Source: Glaciozyma antarctica PI12
Taxonomy: Eukaryota; Basidiomycota; Microbotryomycetes; Kriegeriales; Camptobasidiaceae
Assembly (NCBI GenBank): GCA_002917775.1
Contig: KZ627148.1
Coordinates: 1,144,764-1,208,763 of the forward strand
Length of the DNA stretch: 64,000 nt
Reading direction: 5' to 3'
In this document: positions 32,306 to 43,304 of the stretch, piece by piece
Layout: each line of letters opens with the position of its first letter
Position numbering within the stretch: the stretch's first letter is position 1
Made by a program: the position numbers and the translations under genes
The notes under the pieces: generated by a model
What the model saw: only the letters and a program-made list of their open reading frames with translations
Told to the model about the DNA's origin: nothing
Database searches by the model: none

Positions 32306-33043
32306 TCACAGGTGCTTCTTGGCCGACGCGCGCACTCTGGCATCAAAAGTCGTCGATCTTAGTGGCGCGTTGAGCTCGTGGAACGGGTTCAGCAGCGTCT
32401 GCACAGGAATCCATCAGCTTCCTCCCTCTCCCCATCCTCGCTCGCCTACGTACCTTGACATACGACTCCCACGTATCCTGAAGGAACAACCGGATCCCCT
32501 CGTCGTTCTTGAGTTCGTGCAGTAGAACAATCTTGACCCCTGCTCGTCGACGCGATCAGCTCCCCCTCAGTCCAGTCGACGAGCGCCAACGCACCTCCTG
32601 GAGTCAACCACGCCGATACTGTCCACCCCTGGAACTTGTCTATACTCTTCAGGTACCTGCTCACCGCATTAGCTCCCTCTCGTACCCCTCCCTGCAGCGG
32701 AAGCGCGCTCACATCCCTCCATTCGTCCACATGACATCCTCCACCACATCCAAACTCGCATGCGCAACAAGCTGCATCACATGCCTCCCCCCAGCCCCGC
32801 TCTTGCTCCCATACCCCACCGTGCTCCCACCTCCCCCTGGCGTCGGCAGTCCACCAAAGATGGAGAAAGAGGCGGAGGACGAGGGCTGGGGGACGGAGAT
32901 GATGGTCGAGGAGGAGGATTTGGTCGAGGTGAGGAAAGCTTCGTAGAGGGGGTTGTCGAGCGTGCCGACTAGGACTGGTGAGGAAGGAGTCAGGGGGAGA
33001 GGAGGACGCGGGGTGACGAGGACGCACCGAGGTAGTAGCTCAT
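32306..33043 (-). CDS. TRS20: TRAPP complex subunit Trs20 (sedlin)
   Basis: Small longin-like subunit of TRAPP II/III that links the TRAPP core to accessory subunits in ER-Golgi traffic and autophagy. The first exon gives MSYYL, then VLVGTLDNPLYEAFL, HVMQLVAHASLDVVEDVMWT, NGGMYLKSIDKFQGWTVSAW, LTPGGVKIVLLHELKNDEGI, RLFLQDTWESYVKTLLNPFH, ELNAPLRSTTFDARVRASAK and KHL at the end. This follows human sedlin residue by residue in the core; a 40-residue S/G-rich loop replaces the short one after the first strand. About 185 residues, five exons. Faces the PPR-like gene head to head over 225 bp. Confidence 0.95.
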
Positions 33044-33268
33044 TCTGAGGCGCACCGGTGGGGAAGGAGGAGCTGGGAGCGCGCCAGGAGCAGTCGTCGG
33101 CGTGTTCTGAGCTTAACTCTGAGCAGGGAGTCGCGGTGGAAGACGACAAGCTGTCTCCCGCCGTCCAAATCTTGAGGTCGTCCGGAGCTCGTCGGGCAGT
33201 ACGCCTTTTTCCCTCTCTCCACGTCGCCTCCTCAGCCAGTCCACCAAGGCACCACCCTCTTTTAAAAT
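33044..33268. promoter_or_regulatory. Divergent promoter region, TRS20 / PPR-like gene
   Basis: 225 bp between divergent starts. An AT-rich TTTTAAAATATG abuts the plus-strand start codon. Otherwise nothing is recognised. Confidence 0.4.
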
Positions 33269-35344
33269 ATGCAGGGCCCAGTCAGGCAGCTGGCTCGACG
33301 AAGCATCAACCAGCTCGCCGAGAAGCGTCCCAACCCGACCCCGTCAACCTCCCTCCTCCCCTGCCTTTGCCCACGCCGTTCCCTCTCCACCTCCGCCCTC
33401 CCCTTCCCTCATTCCACCGACGTTCAATCCAAGCAGCGCGCCTCCTCCTGGGCCGCCCTCTCCCTCGCCGGCCAATCCCTTTTCACTCCCCACGACGAGC
33501 TCAGCCCAAAAACCTCCTCCCCTCCTCCTCCAACCCTCTCCGTCCCCGCCCAGCTCCTCGTCGCCGAACTCCAACTCCGCCGCCCAGATCCTAACCGCTG
33601 CTGGGCGTTGTTCTCCCAACTCGATATCCAGGGGAGCGACGCACACGCTCCCTCCCATCTCCCTCCACTCCCTCCTTGCGGCCCTCTACGTCTCTCCAAA
33701 CCGAAGCCAGCTCGACGTGCATGGCAGCACGACCCGTGCGCGCGCGTTCGGTGCCAAGGTCGATTTGGTGAGGTTGAGGATCGAGCAGGCGGGAGGGAAG
33801 ACGACGGTGGGAGACCTCCTGGCTTGCTTGAGGCAGTACATTGCGCTCAAGTATGCGCCCGGGGTGTGCAAGACGTGGGATGAGATGCTCGAGTACGGGT
33901 GGACGCCTAGCACGAGTTTGTGTGGCAGTGTGTTCGAGGCGATGGAAGGGTGGGTGCAGATGCACGAGAAGGTGGGAGGAAAGGCCGTCGGAAGGGTCGC
34001 GGCGGAACCGTTGGTCGGCAAGGCGGCGGCGATGTTGTTGGAGATCGAGGCGGACGCGAAGAAGAAGGAGGCCGTGCTCGAGTCGTTCTTCAGGATCGTG
34101 CTCAAGGCGAGGGACAGGCGGGTCTTCACCGTCGCCATGCGCACGGTTTACGGGTTCGACCTCGAGCTGCCGGGAGCAGAGGTAGATATGAGCGAGCACG
34201 CTCGAACGGAGATGCGGACGATGGGGGAGGAGCAGGTGTGCTGGGCCCTCGAGATGCTCGCAGAGACGAAGGATCTCAGCGGGATGATGGCCGTCTTCGA
34301 GGTGTTCGACTCGCCGATCCTCCCTACCTCCGCAGAGGAGGAGCCGACCTTCTTCGACCGGTCCTTTTCCACCTCCGCCGACTCCCTCGCTCCCTCCACC
34401 CCTCTTCTCCCCTCTCCTCCCCCTCCCCACCTCATCGGCACCCGCGCCTTCAGCCTCATCATCCACGCCGCCAGCGAGTTCGATCATGGCGCCGTCGCTC
34501 GCCACTACTTCAACCAGCTCTTCTGGCGCTGGCAGGTCGCTGCGGACGAGCGGTTGGCGACGATCGAGCAAGCTGTTGGAGTCGAATACGACGGCGAGGA
34601 GAAGTATCTCGACGAGAAGCTCGAGCACGGCCACTCCCTCCACTCTCGTACATTGCTCCGTTCTTTTTCATCTGGCGAGGACTAACGCCATTCGCATTCT
34701 CAGACTCCCCCTCCGCCCTCTCCTTCATTCCTGTCCCCGCGAAGGACTACTACATCCCCTCGACCCTCGTGAACGACATGACGCGCCACGCACGCGCGCA
34801 CTACGACGCCGGTACAGCGCGCTACATCCGTCGACGCACTCTCCGTATCCTCCAACTCATGGGCCAGCACACGAACCGCATCACCGCCGTCCTCGACCAC
34901 CTCGAATCCTCCATCTCCCCCTCCCCTTCCTCCCCCGTCAAATCCCTCGGCGTCCTCGCGCGCGAAGTCAGTTTCCAGTCGTACCACCGCCTTCAGCTGC
35001 GCCTCATCTTCGACCATATCAAGGCCGAGTCGAACGTCGTCGCTGCGTACGCGCATTTGCACCACCTCCTCTCGGCTCTGTCGTCGAGGATCAAGAGGCT
35101 TCAAGCGGCGACGGGAGATCGCGCCAAGGTGCTCAAGCTTCGTCCTGGGGTCAAGCGGAAGGAGCACCAGGTGCTGTTGGGGAGGATGTTGGTCGCAAGG
35201 CAGAGGTTGGCGAGGTTGCAGAAGATGGGGAAGGCGACGCCGGGGAAGGAGGAGTACGATCATTGGGTTGGAGTGCTGGCGGGGTTGAAGGCGCGGATTG
35301 GAAAGGAGGAGGGGGAGGCGGCGCTAGAGGCAATTGTGGAATAA
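33269..35344 (+). CDS. Probable mitochondrial PPR-like helical-repeat protein
   Basis: Not assigned to a named family. Start MQGPVRQLARRSINQLAEKR is a clear mitochondrial presequence, with a RRSLSTS cleavage-type motif. Helical pairs of PPR style follow: AQLLVAELQLRRPDPNRCWA, PPISLHSLLAALYVSPNRSQ, TTVGDLLACLRQYIALKYAP, KTWDEMLEYGWTPSTSLCGS, CWALEMLAETKDLSGMMAVF, RAFSLIIHAASEFDHGAVAR. An intron at about 34,650-34,708 leads to a helical, basic C-terminus (TLVNDMTRHARAHYDAGTAR to ALEAIVE). Near 33,617 the frame must shift by one base in CAGGGGAG; both sides read well, so an extra G in the sequence is the simplest reason. About 670 residues. A role in mitochondrial RNA expression is inferred from the fold and presequence only. 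Confidence 0.62.
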
Positions 35345-35701
35345 GACAGCTGAGCTGTGGTGAAGAACGAAGTTGCGATGAACGGAATGGGTTGCAGAGA
35401 GCCTTCGAGAGACTGTTCGCCGCGTAACTGTCGGACGTGCTTGTGGTCTTGCAGGAGTCTGTCAATAGGACGGCGGTATCGTTCTTCGTCTCCCTTTGCT
35501 CCTCGAGAAGAGGCGCAATGGATCTACATCGCACGAGAGTGGAAGACGACGGTTGACGAGCAACCAGAGCGCCGAGTCTCGAGCGATGAAAGATATGGAC
35601 GAGTGCAGCTGGCTGGCTGGCCGAATCTAGGGCACATTAGCTCCCTCGTGGGCGTCGTATCCTGCTCTCCTCCCACGCGACGCACAGCAACATCTCCTAC
35701 A
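35345..35701. other. Convergent 3' region, PPR-like gene / TCA17
   Basis: 357 bp holding the two 3' UTRs. Nothing else is recognised. Confidence 0.45.
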
Positions 35702-36512
35702 TTACACAGTGCCTCCCGCGGCGGCGTTCTCTTCCACTCTTGGATTCTCGACCCCTGCCACCCGGTCCATAGCTCTAGAAAACTTGACGCTCCGTATTGG
35801 TGCGGCCAGCGCAGCAGGGTTGTCGGTTTCGGTGGAGGAGAAGGGGTTGGAGATGTAGGAGATGTAGGCGTTGTGGATCGCACGGAAGATCTGGAACGCG
35901 GGTCAGCTCTAAGTAGGAGGGACAAAATAGCAGGCACACAGTCTTGACGTCTGTGTCGCGTACGACGGCGTCCACGAGAGCCAGCACGAGGACGAACTTG
36001 ACGCGCGTGTTGCTCTGGTACCCGTACCTGCCGCCAACTACGTGTCAGCTTTCCCTCCTCTCCCCAGTAGAAGTGGATGTACACTGCGTAGTCCTCCATA
36101 GCGTACAGCAGACCTAGATACGGTTCCGTCGTCTTCGCCGCCGGCAGTTCTACCCTCAGTCGAGTCAGCTCCTTCCTCACCCCCAGCAACTCCGCACACG
36201 AGCGTACCTCGCTCATCAAAAAAGTCCAAAGCCGTGTGCGCGGCGTAATGCCATTTTAGATCCGCTTCGCCGCCGCGTCTTGACGAGTAGGACTGGAGAA
36301 AGAGAGGGTTGCCGTGCTTGCCGAGGACGGCGATGGCTAGGATTCGCAGGGAGGCCAGTTTGACGGGGGGTCGAGTAGGATGGGGAGAAGGACGAGCTGG
36401 CGGAGGGGCGCTGGGTGGTGAGCTAGGTGCGAGGGCGTGGTGGCGGGAGGAGAACGTGCCCCTCGTCGTCAGCGCGAAGTCAATCTCGCGACTCTCTCCC
36501 TTCTCCACTCAT
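35702..36512 (-). CDS. TCA17: TRAPP subunit Tca17 / TRAPPC2L
   Basis: Sedlin-fold paralogue of Trs20 that stabilises TRAPP II. Core: LASLRILAIAVLGKHGNPLF, LQSY, LKWHYAAHTALDFFDE, TTEPYLGLLYAMEDYAVYGY, QSNTRVKFVLVLALVDAVVR, DTDVKTIFRAIHNAYISYIS, NPFSSTETDNPAALAAPIRS and VKFSRAMDRVAG. The E-x-Y-L-G-L-L-Y-x-x-E-D-Y-x-V-Y-G-Y block is diagnostic of TRAPPC2L. Start: no ATG precedes the core in its own frame. An ATGA exon at 36512 with a GTGGAG donor and an acceptor CGCCAG near 36,400 would give MTRPSPHPTRPPVKLASLRI, which I adopt tentatively. It stands head to head with VIP1. Confidence 0.88.
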
Positions 36513-36685
36513 CTCGTCCACTCCTTGCACCAAACCGAGGCCACAGGAAGCTCACTAAGCAGCTCCAAGTCCACCCCGAAGCGTGACCTGCGCCACAGCT
36601 GCTCGACCCCTCCTCGAGCCAGCTCCCCTTCCATCTACCCTATCCTCTCTTGCACCTCTCCCGGACCAGCACCGCCACTCCCAGC
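36513..36685. promoter_or_regulatory. Divergent promoter region, TCA17 / VIP1
   Basis: About 173 bp between divergent starts. No motif is identified. Confidence 0.4.
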
Positions 36686-39600
36686 ATGTCGTCCACACCA
36701 CCAGTTCCCGCCACGCCTCCAGCGCCGGCAGTTACTCCGACTGAGCCTTTGATCCGCCTGGGTGCGTCCTCTCAAGATAGCCGCGGGAAGGCAGCAGCTA
36801 ACAGCCCTTGGCTGCACGCAGGTGTCGCTGCGATGGACCGCAAGGCGCGTTCGAAGCCTATGCGGAACATCCTCTCTCGGCTGCTGGCGACGGGCAAGTT
36901 TGAGATCACGGTGTTCGGCGACAAGGTCATTCTGGATGAATGTGGATGAAGGGAGCTGCTGGCGGCGAGTGCGGAGGTGCTGATGGATCTCGCTCGGTGC
37001 AGATATCGAGAACTGGCCTATCTGCGACTTCCTCATCTCATTCTTCTCGGACGGATTTCCCATCGACAAAGCCAGTCAGTCGCAGCTCCTCCTTCTTCCC
37101 CCTCGCAGCTCGCTCACCTTCATTCTCTCCAGTCGCTTTCGTGGATCTCCGAAAGCCCGTCTGCGTCAACGACCTCCCGCTCCAGAAGGTCTTCTGGGAC
37201 CGCCGTGTCGTCCTCCAGATGCTCGACAAGATTGGCGTCCCGACCTCGAAGCGCCTCGAGTGCAACCGCGACGGCGGGCCTCAAATCGACAAGCGTATCG
37301 CGGACCAGATTCAGCAGAGCCTCGGTATTCGCGTCGACAAGCCGAGGAAGATGTCCGAGTTCACGATGAAGGGGGACGACACGATTGTGATTGACGGCAA
37401 GACGATGGACAAGCCGTTCGTCGAGAAGCCCGTTAGTGGCGAGAACCACAACGTCAACATCTACTTCCCGAAGAAGAAGGGAGGAGGAGCTCGTCGCCTG
37501 TTCCGCAAGGTGAGCTTGCTCGTCTGCGAATTCTGCGATCCCGCTAACCTTGCCTTCGCAGGTCGGCAACCAATCCTCGGCCCTCGAGCCCAACATGACC
37601 GTTCCTCGCACCGACGGCTCATACGTCTATGAGCAATTCATCGACGTCGAGAACTCGGAGGACATCAAGGTCTACACGCTCGGCCCCAACTTTGTGCACG
37701 CCGAAACTCGCAAGTCGCCCGTCGTCGATGGTCTCGTCCGTCGCAACACCGAGGGCAAGGAGATTCGCTTCATCTGCCAGCTCACCGATGCGGAGAAGAA
37801 GATGGCGCGCGACATCTCGGTTGCGTTCAAGCAGAACATCTGCGGCTTCGACTTGCTTCGCGCGAATGGCAAGAGCTACGTTATCGATGTCAACGGTTGG
37901 TCGTTTGTCAAGGGAAACGACTTCTACTAGTGCGTCCTCCTTCCGCTTTTCCTGTCCTCAATTTCGTGCTCACGAGGTTATCTTCGCAGCGACAAGTGCG
38001 CCGAGATCCTCGGCAAGTTCTGCGAGAAGAAGATGCCCTCGATCCCCAAGACTCCCAGCACGAGCGGCACCGAATCTCCTCGCGAGAAGTCCTGGCGCCT
38101 CAAGTCGACCATCTGCGTCGCGCGACACGGCGACCGCACGCCCAAGTGTTCGTTTCTCCCTCTTCCCTCCGTCAACTCAAGCTAATCTCCCTCGCAGGCA
38201 AGCTCAAGTTCAACTTTGCCGGTAACGAACCCTCCTCGCGGCCCTTCATCACCCTCCTCCAAGGCCGCACGAACGAGATCATCCTGCGCGACCCGAATCA
38301 GCTCCAGTACATCGCCGACGCGGCTGAGGAAGCCCTCACTCTCCCTGGCTGCAACACGGACCAGCTCGAGCAGCTGCGGAAGATTATCGAGAAGAAGAAG
38401 TCGACGAACGGGACCAAGGCGCAGCTCAAGCCTGCTTTCAGCGAGGATGGGGTATGCGAGAAGGTGGCGGTGGTTGTCAAGTGGGGTGGAGAGGTGAGTA
38501 CCGGCGCTTGGTGTGGGGATGAAGAGGCTGACGAAGCTGCTGTCGCTCAGTTCACGCACGCTGCGAGGTACCAATCTCGCGATCTCGGCGAGAACATGCG
38601 GAAGGGTGTGATCCCTTCGTTTCTATCTTTTGCAACGCTAACGGAGCCTCTCCAGACTACACGATCATGAACAAGTCTCTGCTCGACCACACGCACGTCT
38701 ACAGCAGCTCCGAGCGTCGCGTCGTCGCCACTGCCGAGATCTTCAGCTCGTCCGTCGCCACCTCATCTTCGCTTCGGCAACGTTCCTAATCCACGCATCG
38801 CAGTGCCTTCCTCGACGATCGCGGAGACTCGGGAGGCAAGGTCCACCAGCTCACGATCCGGAAGGACCTCCTCGACGACTCGAACGCCGCAAAGACCGAG
38901 GTACGTCGTCCGTCTCCCCATCTTCCGCTCGTGCTCACTTCTACGTGATTGCAGATGGAGAACGTCAAGAAAAGGCTCAAGTCGCTCTGCCGCCCTGGAC
39001 TTCACGTGCGACCTGGGTTCGCGTGGCCTCTTGCCGACGAAGAGCCGTTCGAGGTGCGTGGCTTGCGGGCCTGGTGAAGTCAACAGCTGATGGGTCTACG
39101 TGCAGGTCGTCAAGGAGACTATTGAGCTCATGAGGTACCACCGCGAGGTCATGAATGCGAACTGGGAGTCGATGGCGGTGGAGAAGATTCAGACTCGCTG
39201 GTTCGTCGCGCGGGCTTTGCGCAAGCGGGTCGTTCGCTGATGGTTATTTCTCCAGGTGCTGTGGAGAGTACCCCTACCTGTTCCGCGGTGAGTTCCTTTC
39301 CCGAAACAGCAGGCACGACGGGGCTGACTTCCGTACTTTCAGAGCGCTGGGAGGCCCACTTCAAGGACTGGTGCGATGTTGAGCTTTCCAAGTTCGACCC
39401 CTCGCGTGTTTCGGAGCTCTACGACTCGCTCAAGTACGACGGCCTGCACAAGTGCGTCTTCCCCTTCGTTCTTGCCTCCTCCATCGCTAAACACGTCGCG
39501 CAGCCGAGTCTTCCTCGAGACCATCTTCAGCAAGACCACCACGAGTCGTCCCTCTTCCATCGACAGTCGGAGCACGGAAAACGGGGAAGCTGGACCTCCG

Positions 39601-40584
39601 CGAAAGCTTCGAGAGCTCTACCGACGAGCCAAGCTCCTCTTCGATCTCAGTAAGCGCGCCAACGCCGTGTATCCGGGATCAAGCTGACGGTCTTCTCGCA
39701 GTCGCTCCCCAAGAGTACGGAATCGAACGCTCGGAGAAGGAGGAGATTGGCCTCTTGACCTCCCTCCCTCTGCTGGAACAGGTCATCACGAACCTCAAGT
39801 CGGCGAGGGACAACGAGCACGGATCGGCGAGCTTCTACTTCACCAAGGAGTCTCACATGTGCGTACCCTTGCACCACTTTTTATCGCTTCGCAGCTGACA
39901 TCCGAATTCTAGCCACACACTCGTCAACTTGGTCACTCTTTCGGACCTCCCCATTGTTATGCCGCAAGTTCCGGAGCTCGACTACATGAGCTACATCACG
40001 TACGATCTCTTCCTCTTTCCTTTGGTCGACAGCTGTTAATCTCAGCGCCTTCACAGCTTCGAGGTCTACGAGCGGTCGAAGAACGACGCAAAGGAGTTGG
40101 CAGTGCGGATCTCCCTCTCCGAAGGCGCGCATTCGGCAGTCCTGGACGCAAGCCTCGACGCGAAGCACGCTCTCCAGGTGCAGCCTCGTCGTGCTCTGAC
40201 TGGTGCGTGCCTTCTCGCTGCTTTGAACGACCTGAGCTGACGCGCTCGCAGACTACATCAATCTCGACCTCGCAATCGAGATTCTCGCGCGCCACAGTCG
40301 CAAAGCTGAGGAGAAGCACATCAAGAAGAGCACGACTAAGATTGAGGGCTTGCTGCCTATCGAGGTGCGTTCGAGTGTCGGCTTTCTTCCAATGTCGTTG
40401 CTGATTCGAGACGACGCGCAGGGCGACGAGATCTTCAACGGAGCTCAACGGCGTGTGGAGGAGATTCGCGAGTTTGTTTCTCAGCGAGTGAGTTCTCTTG
40501 TTCATGAGCGCGTCGAAGAAGACGCTGATGCGTAACTGGCAGCCGGGATCATTGTACTCGAGCGGCTCCGACAAGGGAGAGTAG
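36686..40584 (+). CDS. VIP1: Diphosphoinositol pentakisphosphate kinase (PPIP5K)
   Basis: Makes 1-diphosphoinositol phosphates from IP6/IP7 with its ATP-grasp domain and removes them with a histidine-phosphatase domain; affects phosphate signalling and polarity. Start [20 protein letters not shown]. Kinase part: [149 protein letters not shown] and [15 protein letters not shown]. Phosphatase part: [16 protein letters not shown] (the RHGxRxP motif), [36 protein letters not shown] and a late HTLVNL. Both domains look complete, about 930 residues, sixteen or so introns. The intron after VILDE uses an atypical GTGGAT donor. Confidence 0.97.
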
Positions 40585-40759
40585 CTCTGTTCGCTCAATT
40601 TATCACCAGCATTATTCCTTCTTCGATTGTCGCCTGTACAGCTCAGCGACGTGCGAGATCTTTAGCGCTGCTTGCTCTCGTCTCCGCGGACCTCCGACAA
40701 AACTCCGCACTCGGCCTCCAGCTCTCTCCCTTCGTCGGCACCGCTCCACTCAAACTCCG

Positions 40760-41259
40760 ATGACCTCTCACAAAATCTCCGTCCTCTCCATCACGGACTT
40801 CCCCAGCGAGGTCTTGCTGACCGTCTTTGACGAGGGACTCGAATACCACGACCTCAAGCGGGTCTCGCACGTCTGCAAGTTCTTCCATCGGCTCCTCCAG
40901 GTACGCTCTCCATACCAGACTACTCGCACTCGCTCACCTGCGATTCCGCCCAGTCGTCCACCTTCGACCGCGCCCTCTTCCGCGACCCTCCTTCCTCCGA
41001 CCTCGCCCAGCAGGTGCTCGATATCCACCCCCTCCTCCAATCCACCTACCTCCCCGACAAGACCGCTGCTCCATTCCTCATCTACGGCGACGAGGATTCC
41101 GAGTATTCGGCACCTCTCCTTCCGTGCGCGCAGGAGGTGATGGACATGGAGACGAAGGTTGCGAACGAGGCGGCTGTTACGGTTGCGCAGGTATTCGAGG
41201 GCCTCGAGCAGATCATGGTGACGCCGCTCAAGCTTGGTTCGCCGGAGTACGAGCTTTAG
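40760..41259 (+). CDS. Small F-box protein
   Basis: Likely substrate adaptor of an SCF ubiquitin ligase. Start MTSHKISVLSITDFPSEVLL; the F-box is FPSEVLLTVFDEGLEYHDLK then RVSHVCKFFHRLLQ, ending at the single intron. The rest (SSTFDRALFRDPPSSDLAQQ, HPLLQSTYLPDK, FLIYGDEDSEYSAPLLPCAQ) is short and ends LKLGSPEYEL. About 145 residues, so it has no leucine-rich or WD substrate domain. It may be a basidiomycete-specific form. It lies 175 bp after VIP1 on the same strand. Confidence 0.75.
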
Positions 41260-41935
41260 AAGAAGGATCCGAGTGCGTCGAAGACGAGTGTTTTCGTGGA
41301 TTGGCTCGGGGGGGTATACGGGGTAGACAGGATGGGAGTTCGCTTGGGCCACCTCGAAGGGGGTGGGGGAACCTGGAGGCGGCGTTCTTTGATTCATGAT
41401 TGCTCGCGGTGCGCGGAGAGTTGGCTTTGGAGACTTTTGAGCTGATTGACTTTGTATTGCTCGTAGGTTCTGCTTTCCAGGTGGATTCTTTTCTCACAGG
41501 AGTATGGGCTTAAACGGGAGATTGGTCGGAGCTTGAAGGGGAGAAGGAACGGAGCTCGGTAGCGAGAGAGTCATCAAGATCGCTCGTGCTGGGACTTGAT
41601 TCCTTCAACGTCTCTCTGGCTCTGATGTGGGTTCCAGTTTCTTGTCCTGCTTGTTTTACCCTGCTCGCACTCTTCCGGTTCGCTTCGCAAGAGAGCCGCG
41701 ACGATTCGCTACGACTTTGCAATTGCAGGAACGTCGCCTCTCACGCGTTGATTCCTCCGTAGCTTTCGAAACACCTGCTCACAGTCCTGCCTTTGCCCCC
41801 TTCCCCTGTTCCTCTCGAAACTGGAAAGAAGGGGAAGGTGAGAAGTAGTACCTCCTCGGAGTAGTACTCGCTCCTCTCCCGACTTGGCCATCCTCAGCCT
41901 GAACGAACTCTCCTACCAGCAAATCCTCTCTCAAA
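41260..41935. other. Upstream region of bL12m
   Basis: About 680 bp with the F-box gene 3' UTR and the bL12m promoter. A CT-rich stretch precedes the bL12m start. Short ORFs here have no recognisable content. Confidence 0.4.
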
Positions 41936-42758
41936 ATGGCCGTACGTACTCTTGAGCAACGCCCAAGCAGCCCACGAGCTCAGCGCTGACCGTTCCCCCA
42001 ACGCTCTGCAGGCCCGCATCTCCTCCCTCTCGCAAAACCTCCTCCGCACCTCCTCCCGGTCCGTCCCTCCCCTCCCTCCCACCCGCCGTACGCCCTACTA
42101 ACCCCACCGGAACCTCTCAGCAGCACCCTCCTCCCCACCTCGATCCGCGCCTTCGCCTCCTCCTCCTCCTCAAGAGCAGCCCCTACCCCCGCCGCCGCTT
42201 CTTCCACCCCTCCTCCTCCTCCCCCTTCGGCTCTCGCACCCAAGATCTCCGCCATCGTAGACCAAATCTCCACCCTCACTCTCCTCGAAGCCGCCGACCT
42301 CGTCGAGGCCCTCAAGGTCCGTTCCCACCTCTTCCGATCCGCCCTCCCTCCGAACCTCAGCTAACCCGCGCCTCCGTGTTGATAGACCCGGTTGAACATT
42401 GTGGACATCGCGATGCCCTCCTCGGCTCCCGCTGCTGCTGCCCCCGCGGCCGTGGTGGAGGAGGTCGCTGCGCCCAAGGAGAAGACGGTCTTCAACGTGA
42501 CTCTCACCAAGATTGACACGGCTCAGAAGGCGAAGGCGATTAGGGAGGTCAAGGCGATCATGCCTAGCATGAACCTGGTCGAGGTGCGTCGCGTTCGTTC
42601 CGTGTGGAGGAAGGGGGAGCTAATGTGTGTGTTGCGTGCAGGCGAAGAAGTTTGTGGAGAGCCTGCCGAAGGTCCTCAAGGAGAACGCGACCAAGGAGGA
42701 GGCGGACAAGCTTGCGACAGCGCTCAAGGCGGTTGGAGCCGAGGTTACGCTGGATTAG
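41936..42758 (+). CDS. MRPL12: Mitochondrial ribosomal protein bL12m (L7/L12)
   Basis: Stalk protein of the mitoribosome that recruits elongation factors. The first exon is ATGGCC, followed by a GTACGT intron. Then ARISSLSQNLLRTSSRS (presequence), an A/P-rich hinge, KISAIVDQISTLTLLEAADL and VEALK (dimerisation helices), a second hinge PAAAAPAAVVEEV, and the C-terminal domain KEKTVFNVTLTKIDTAQKAK, AIREVKAIMPSMNLVEAKKF, VESLPKVLKENATKEEADKL and ATALKAVGAEVTLD. The E-K-T-x-F-x-V and E-A-K-x-x-V-E-x-x-P patterns are canonical. About 190 residues, four introns. Confidence 0.95.
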
Positions 42759-43304
42759 AGAGGGGACGCAGAGCAACGCAAGAGGGGTTCATATGCGAGT
42801 TCGGGCGTGTGCGGGCGCAGGGTGGAGTGCTGCTTGCTGATGTGCTCCGGGGTGCTCTCTCAGAGAGCCTACGACTCTGCGTGGGTGTAGCGTTCTGCTC
42901 GTGGAGGCGGGAGCGACGACTCGGCTCTCTGCTCGCTTGTCCGACAGTCCTCTCGCTCTCTCGCTCTCGCTTCGATCCCGCAGTCTACGTGAACCGAACC
43001 AGTCGATTAAGCAAAGCGACTAGGAGGAGATAGGGAGAGGTAGACAATCGAAGAGTGTGGATAACTGCGAGGAGGAGAGGGGGAAATGTACACCTATGGA
43101 CGAGGGGGTCAAGAAGGGGGGAAGGGGATTCGCGGAATGCTGATAGAGCTAGTTGTGCGGGTGTTTCAACATGGAAGATTGGGTTTGCGTTGGGTAGTGC
43201 TGGGTAGGGAGGCCGAGGAATAGAGTGCGTAGTGGGAGTCGAGGATTAAGGTCAGGAGGGAGGGATGGCGGGACGTATGAGGCGGAAGGAGGCGGCGGAG
43301 GGGA
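42759..43304. other. Convergent 3' region, bL12m / Rab gene
   Basis: 546 bp between two converging stop codons. Nothing is recognised beyond short chance ORFs. Confidence 0.45.

Noticed and set aside
33920-35344. Continuous 474-codon plus-strand ORF as a separate gene
   Set aside because: Its first half is a shadow frame of the PPR-like gene. Only the part after the intron at about 34,708 is the real C-terminal exon.
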